From: Bacteroides sp. UBA7333
GTDB lineage: Bacteria > Bacteroidota > Bacteroidia > Bacteroidales > Bacteroidaceae
Length of the DNA stretch: 7,173 nt
Reading direction: 5' to 3'
Assembly: GCA_002471195.1 (NCBI GenBank)
Contig: DKPN01000011.1
Coordinates: forward strand, 1 to 7,173
Each line of letters begins with the position of its first letter. The first letter of the stretch is position 1. Shown here in pieces: positions 5,724-7,173 of this stretch. The translations under genes and the position numbers were made by a program. A model generated the notes under the pieces. That model was not told the DNA's origin. It made no database searches and was given only the letters and a program-made list of their open reading frames with translations.

Positions 5724-7173
5724 GCTCGCTATTTCGAATTTGAATAAGCATATCTTCAAATTCTTTTATTTTATCAGGATGTTCATCTGCGATATTGATG
5801 TTTTCTCCTTTATCCTCCTTGATATTATATAATTGATGTGTTTTTAGATTTCCAGATTCAATATTTACTCCCCAAGGAATAATAGCTGGACCATTGTTCG
5901 GTTCTATATATTTCCAATCATCTTTAATTACTGAAAGAGTTAGGTTTGAGGCTTGCTCAACAACAAAATCACGATTTTTGTCGTTGATGCCTAAAATGGT
6001 TTCTATCTCGTTTCTGCTATCAGGTGCTGCATTTTCTGGTAGTTCAAAATCAATAAGCGTTGCTAGTGAAGCAAACCAGTCAATTTGAGATGTTAGTGCT
6101 TCTGAGGTTTTTGGAGTCACTGTTTCCGGCCAGCATACAATAAAAGGAACTCGTGTTCCAGCTTCAAAGGCACTGTATTTGCCACCACGAAAAGCACCAC
6201 TAGGTTTGTGTTCTCCTAATAATTCTATAGCATTGTCTTGATAACCATCATCAACAACAGGTCCGTTATCACTCGAAAGAAATATAATGGTGTTTTTCTC
6301 AATTCCGAGTTCTTCTAGTTTCTTCATAACTTCGCCTACTGTCCAATCAAATTCAAGCAAAGCATCTCCTCTAGGTCCTAATCCTGATTTTCCGGCAAAG
6401 CGTGGATGTGGTACACGAGGAACATGGATGTCATTTGTTGCTAAGTATAAAAAGAAAGGATTTTCTTTATTGGTTTCAATAAAATTGAGAGCTTTTGTAG
6501 TAATGCTATCTGCAATATTTTCGTCTGTCCAAAGAGCTGATTTTCCTCCTTTCATATAGCCAATTCTCGAAATTCCATTGACGATAGACATGTCATGTCC
6601 ATGACTTGGCTTTTGTTTGTAAAGCAACTCCGGGTTTTCTTTACCTGTAGGTTCGCCTACAAAGTTCTCTTTATAACTTACATAGATTGGATCATTAGGG
6701 TCAAGGTTAACTACTTTCTCATTTTCCACCCAAACACAAGGGACTCTATCTCCAGTAGCAGCCATAATATAAGAATACTCAAAACCAATATCACTTGGTC
6801 CCATATCTAATTTTGAATTCCAATCTTGTTCTGCTGTTTTATTTCCTAGACCTAAGTGCCATTTACCAACTACACCTGTTTTATAGCCAGATTGTTTAAA
6901 CATATCAGCAACAGTAAATCTATCTGGGCGAATAATCATGCCAGCATTGCCTGCTGCAACTCCGGTTCCTTCTTTTCTCCATGCGTATTCACCTGTGAGC
7001 ATTGCATAGCGAGAAGGGGTGCTTGTTGCAGCAGTTGCATGAGCATTTGTAAATAAAATACCAGCTTTTGCAAGTTTTTCTACATTTGGAGTTGGCACTT
7101 TGCCATATCCGTAACAACTTAAATCGCCATAACCAATATCATCTGCATAGATAAAAACGACATTGGGTTGATT
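5719..7173 (-). CDS. S1-family (arylsulfatase-type) sulfatase, serine-type active site; N-terminus outside window
   Basis: Hydrolyses sulfate esters, most likely on a host or algal glycan, after export to the periplasm. The frame is open to the window edge; 484 residues are visible, starting NQPNVVFIYADD, so only the signal peptide and start codon are missing. The GTG at 7098 is internal, because the metal-binding Asp11-Asp12 lie upstream of it. Active-site motif STPSRYAMLTG: Ser51 (codon 7021-7023) is the residue converted to formylglycine, with Arg55 beside it. Further family blocks are GVVGKWHLG (Lys104, His106), NDIHVPRVPHPRF (His250), SSDNGP (Asp302, Asn303, metal ligands) and GGKYSAFEAGTRVPF (Lys332). 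Being serine-type, it needs an anaerobic radical-SAM maturase (anSME), which is not in this window. The S1 subfamily and sulfated sugar cannot be assigned by eye. The gene converges on the lipoprotein/barrel operon and ends inside the shared terminator. Confidence 0.94.
   Translation of the reverse strand, partial: NQPNVVFIYADDIGYGDLSCYGYGKVPTPNVEKLAKAGILFTNAHATAATSTPSRYAMLTGEYAWRKEGTGVAAGNAGMIIRPDRFTVADMFKQSGYKTGVVGKWHLGLGNKTAEQDWNSKLDMGPSDIGFEYSYIMAATGDRVPCVWVENEKVVNLDPNDPIYVSYKENFVGEPTGKENPELLYKQKPSHGHDMSIVNGISRIGYMKGGKSALWTDENIADSITTKALNFIETNKENPFFLYLATNDIHVPRVPHPRFAGKSGLGPRGDALLEFDWTVGEVMKKLEELGIEKNTIIFLSSDNGPVVDDGYQDNAIELLGEHKPSGAFRGGKYSAFEAGTRVPFIVCWPETVTPKTSEALTSQIDWFASLATLIDFELPENAAPDSRNEIETILGINDKNRDFVVEQASNLTLSVIKDDWKYIEPNNGPAIIPWGVNIESGNLKTHQLYNIKEDKGENINIADEHPDKIKEFEDMLIQIRNSEL

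Noticed and set aside
7096..7098. GTG at 7098 as the start of the sulfatase
   Set aside because: The upstream residues to the window edge contain the conserved metal-binding motif NVVFIYADD, so the true start is beyond the window.
1..7173. A novel defence, phage or mobile-gene system
   Set aside because: All five genes belong to recognisable metabolic or envelope families; no nuclease, helicase, toxin, reverse transcriptase, transposase or phage protein is present.

Overview
The window looks like a chromosomal segment of a low-GC member of the Bacteroidota, of Bacteroides, Parabacteroides or Dysgonomonas type. The evidence is a GH92 mannosidase, a serine-type sulfatase, a DUF4136 lipoprotein, an A/T-rich genome, start codons without a clear Shine-Dalgarno sequence, and TAnnTTTG-type -7 promoter elements. 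No 16S rRNA or other taxonomic marker is present, so genus is not resolved.

Layout: (1) bases 1-1563 hold the 3' part of a GH92 alpha-mannosidase gene, followed by a rho-independent terminator. (2) A 367-bp gap carries two related inverted repeats that together look like a 129-bp element with terminal inverted repeats and a 4-bp flanking duplication, then a promoter. (3) Bases 1931-4024 encode a secreted esterase with three predicted catalytic modules (SGNH, alpha/beta-hydrolase, SGNH), each with its expected catalytic residues. (4) A 314-bp gap contains a 24-bp-stem hairpin and a 9-bp repeat in three copies. (5) Bases 4339-5663 carry a probable two-gene operon: a DUF4136 lipoprotein and a small outer-membrane beta-barrel. 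(6) A perfect 50-bp palindrome serves as a two-way terminator between this operon and the converging gene. (7) Bases 5719-7173, on the minus strand, encode an S1-family sulfatase that lacks only its extreme N-terminus because of the window edge.

How they may work together: the mannosidase, the multi-esterase and the sulfatase are activities used to strip a decorated glycan (mannose residues, ester groups, sulfate esters). The region therefore resembles the edge of a polysaccharide- or glycoprotein-glycan-utilization locus. No SusC/SusD pair, regulator or transporter lies in the window, so membership in one locus is inference. The lipoprotein/beta-barrel pair is an envelope module with no evident link to glycan breakdown.

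I found no tRNA, rRNA, CRISPR array, transposase, phage gene or defence system. The most unusual items are the three-module esterase, the 129-bp inverted-repeat structure at 1639-1767, and the long hairpin at 4062-4113.
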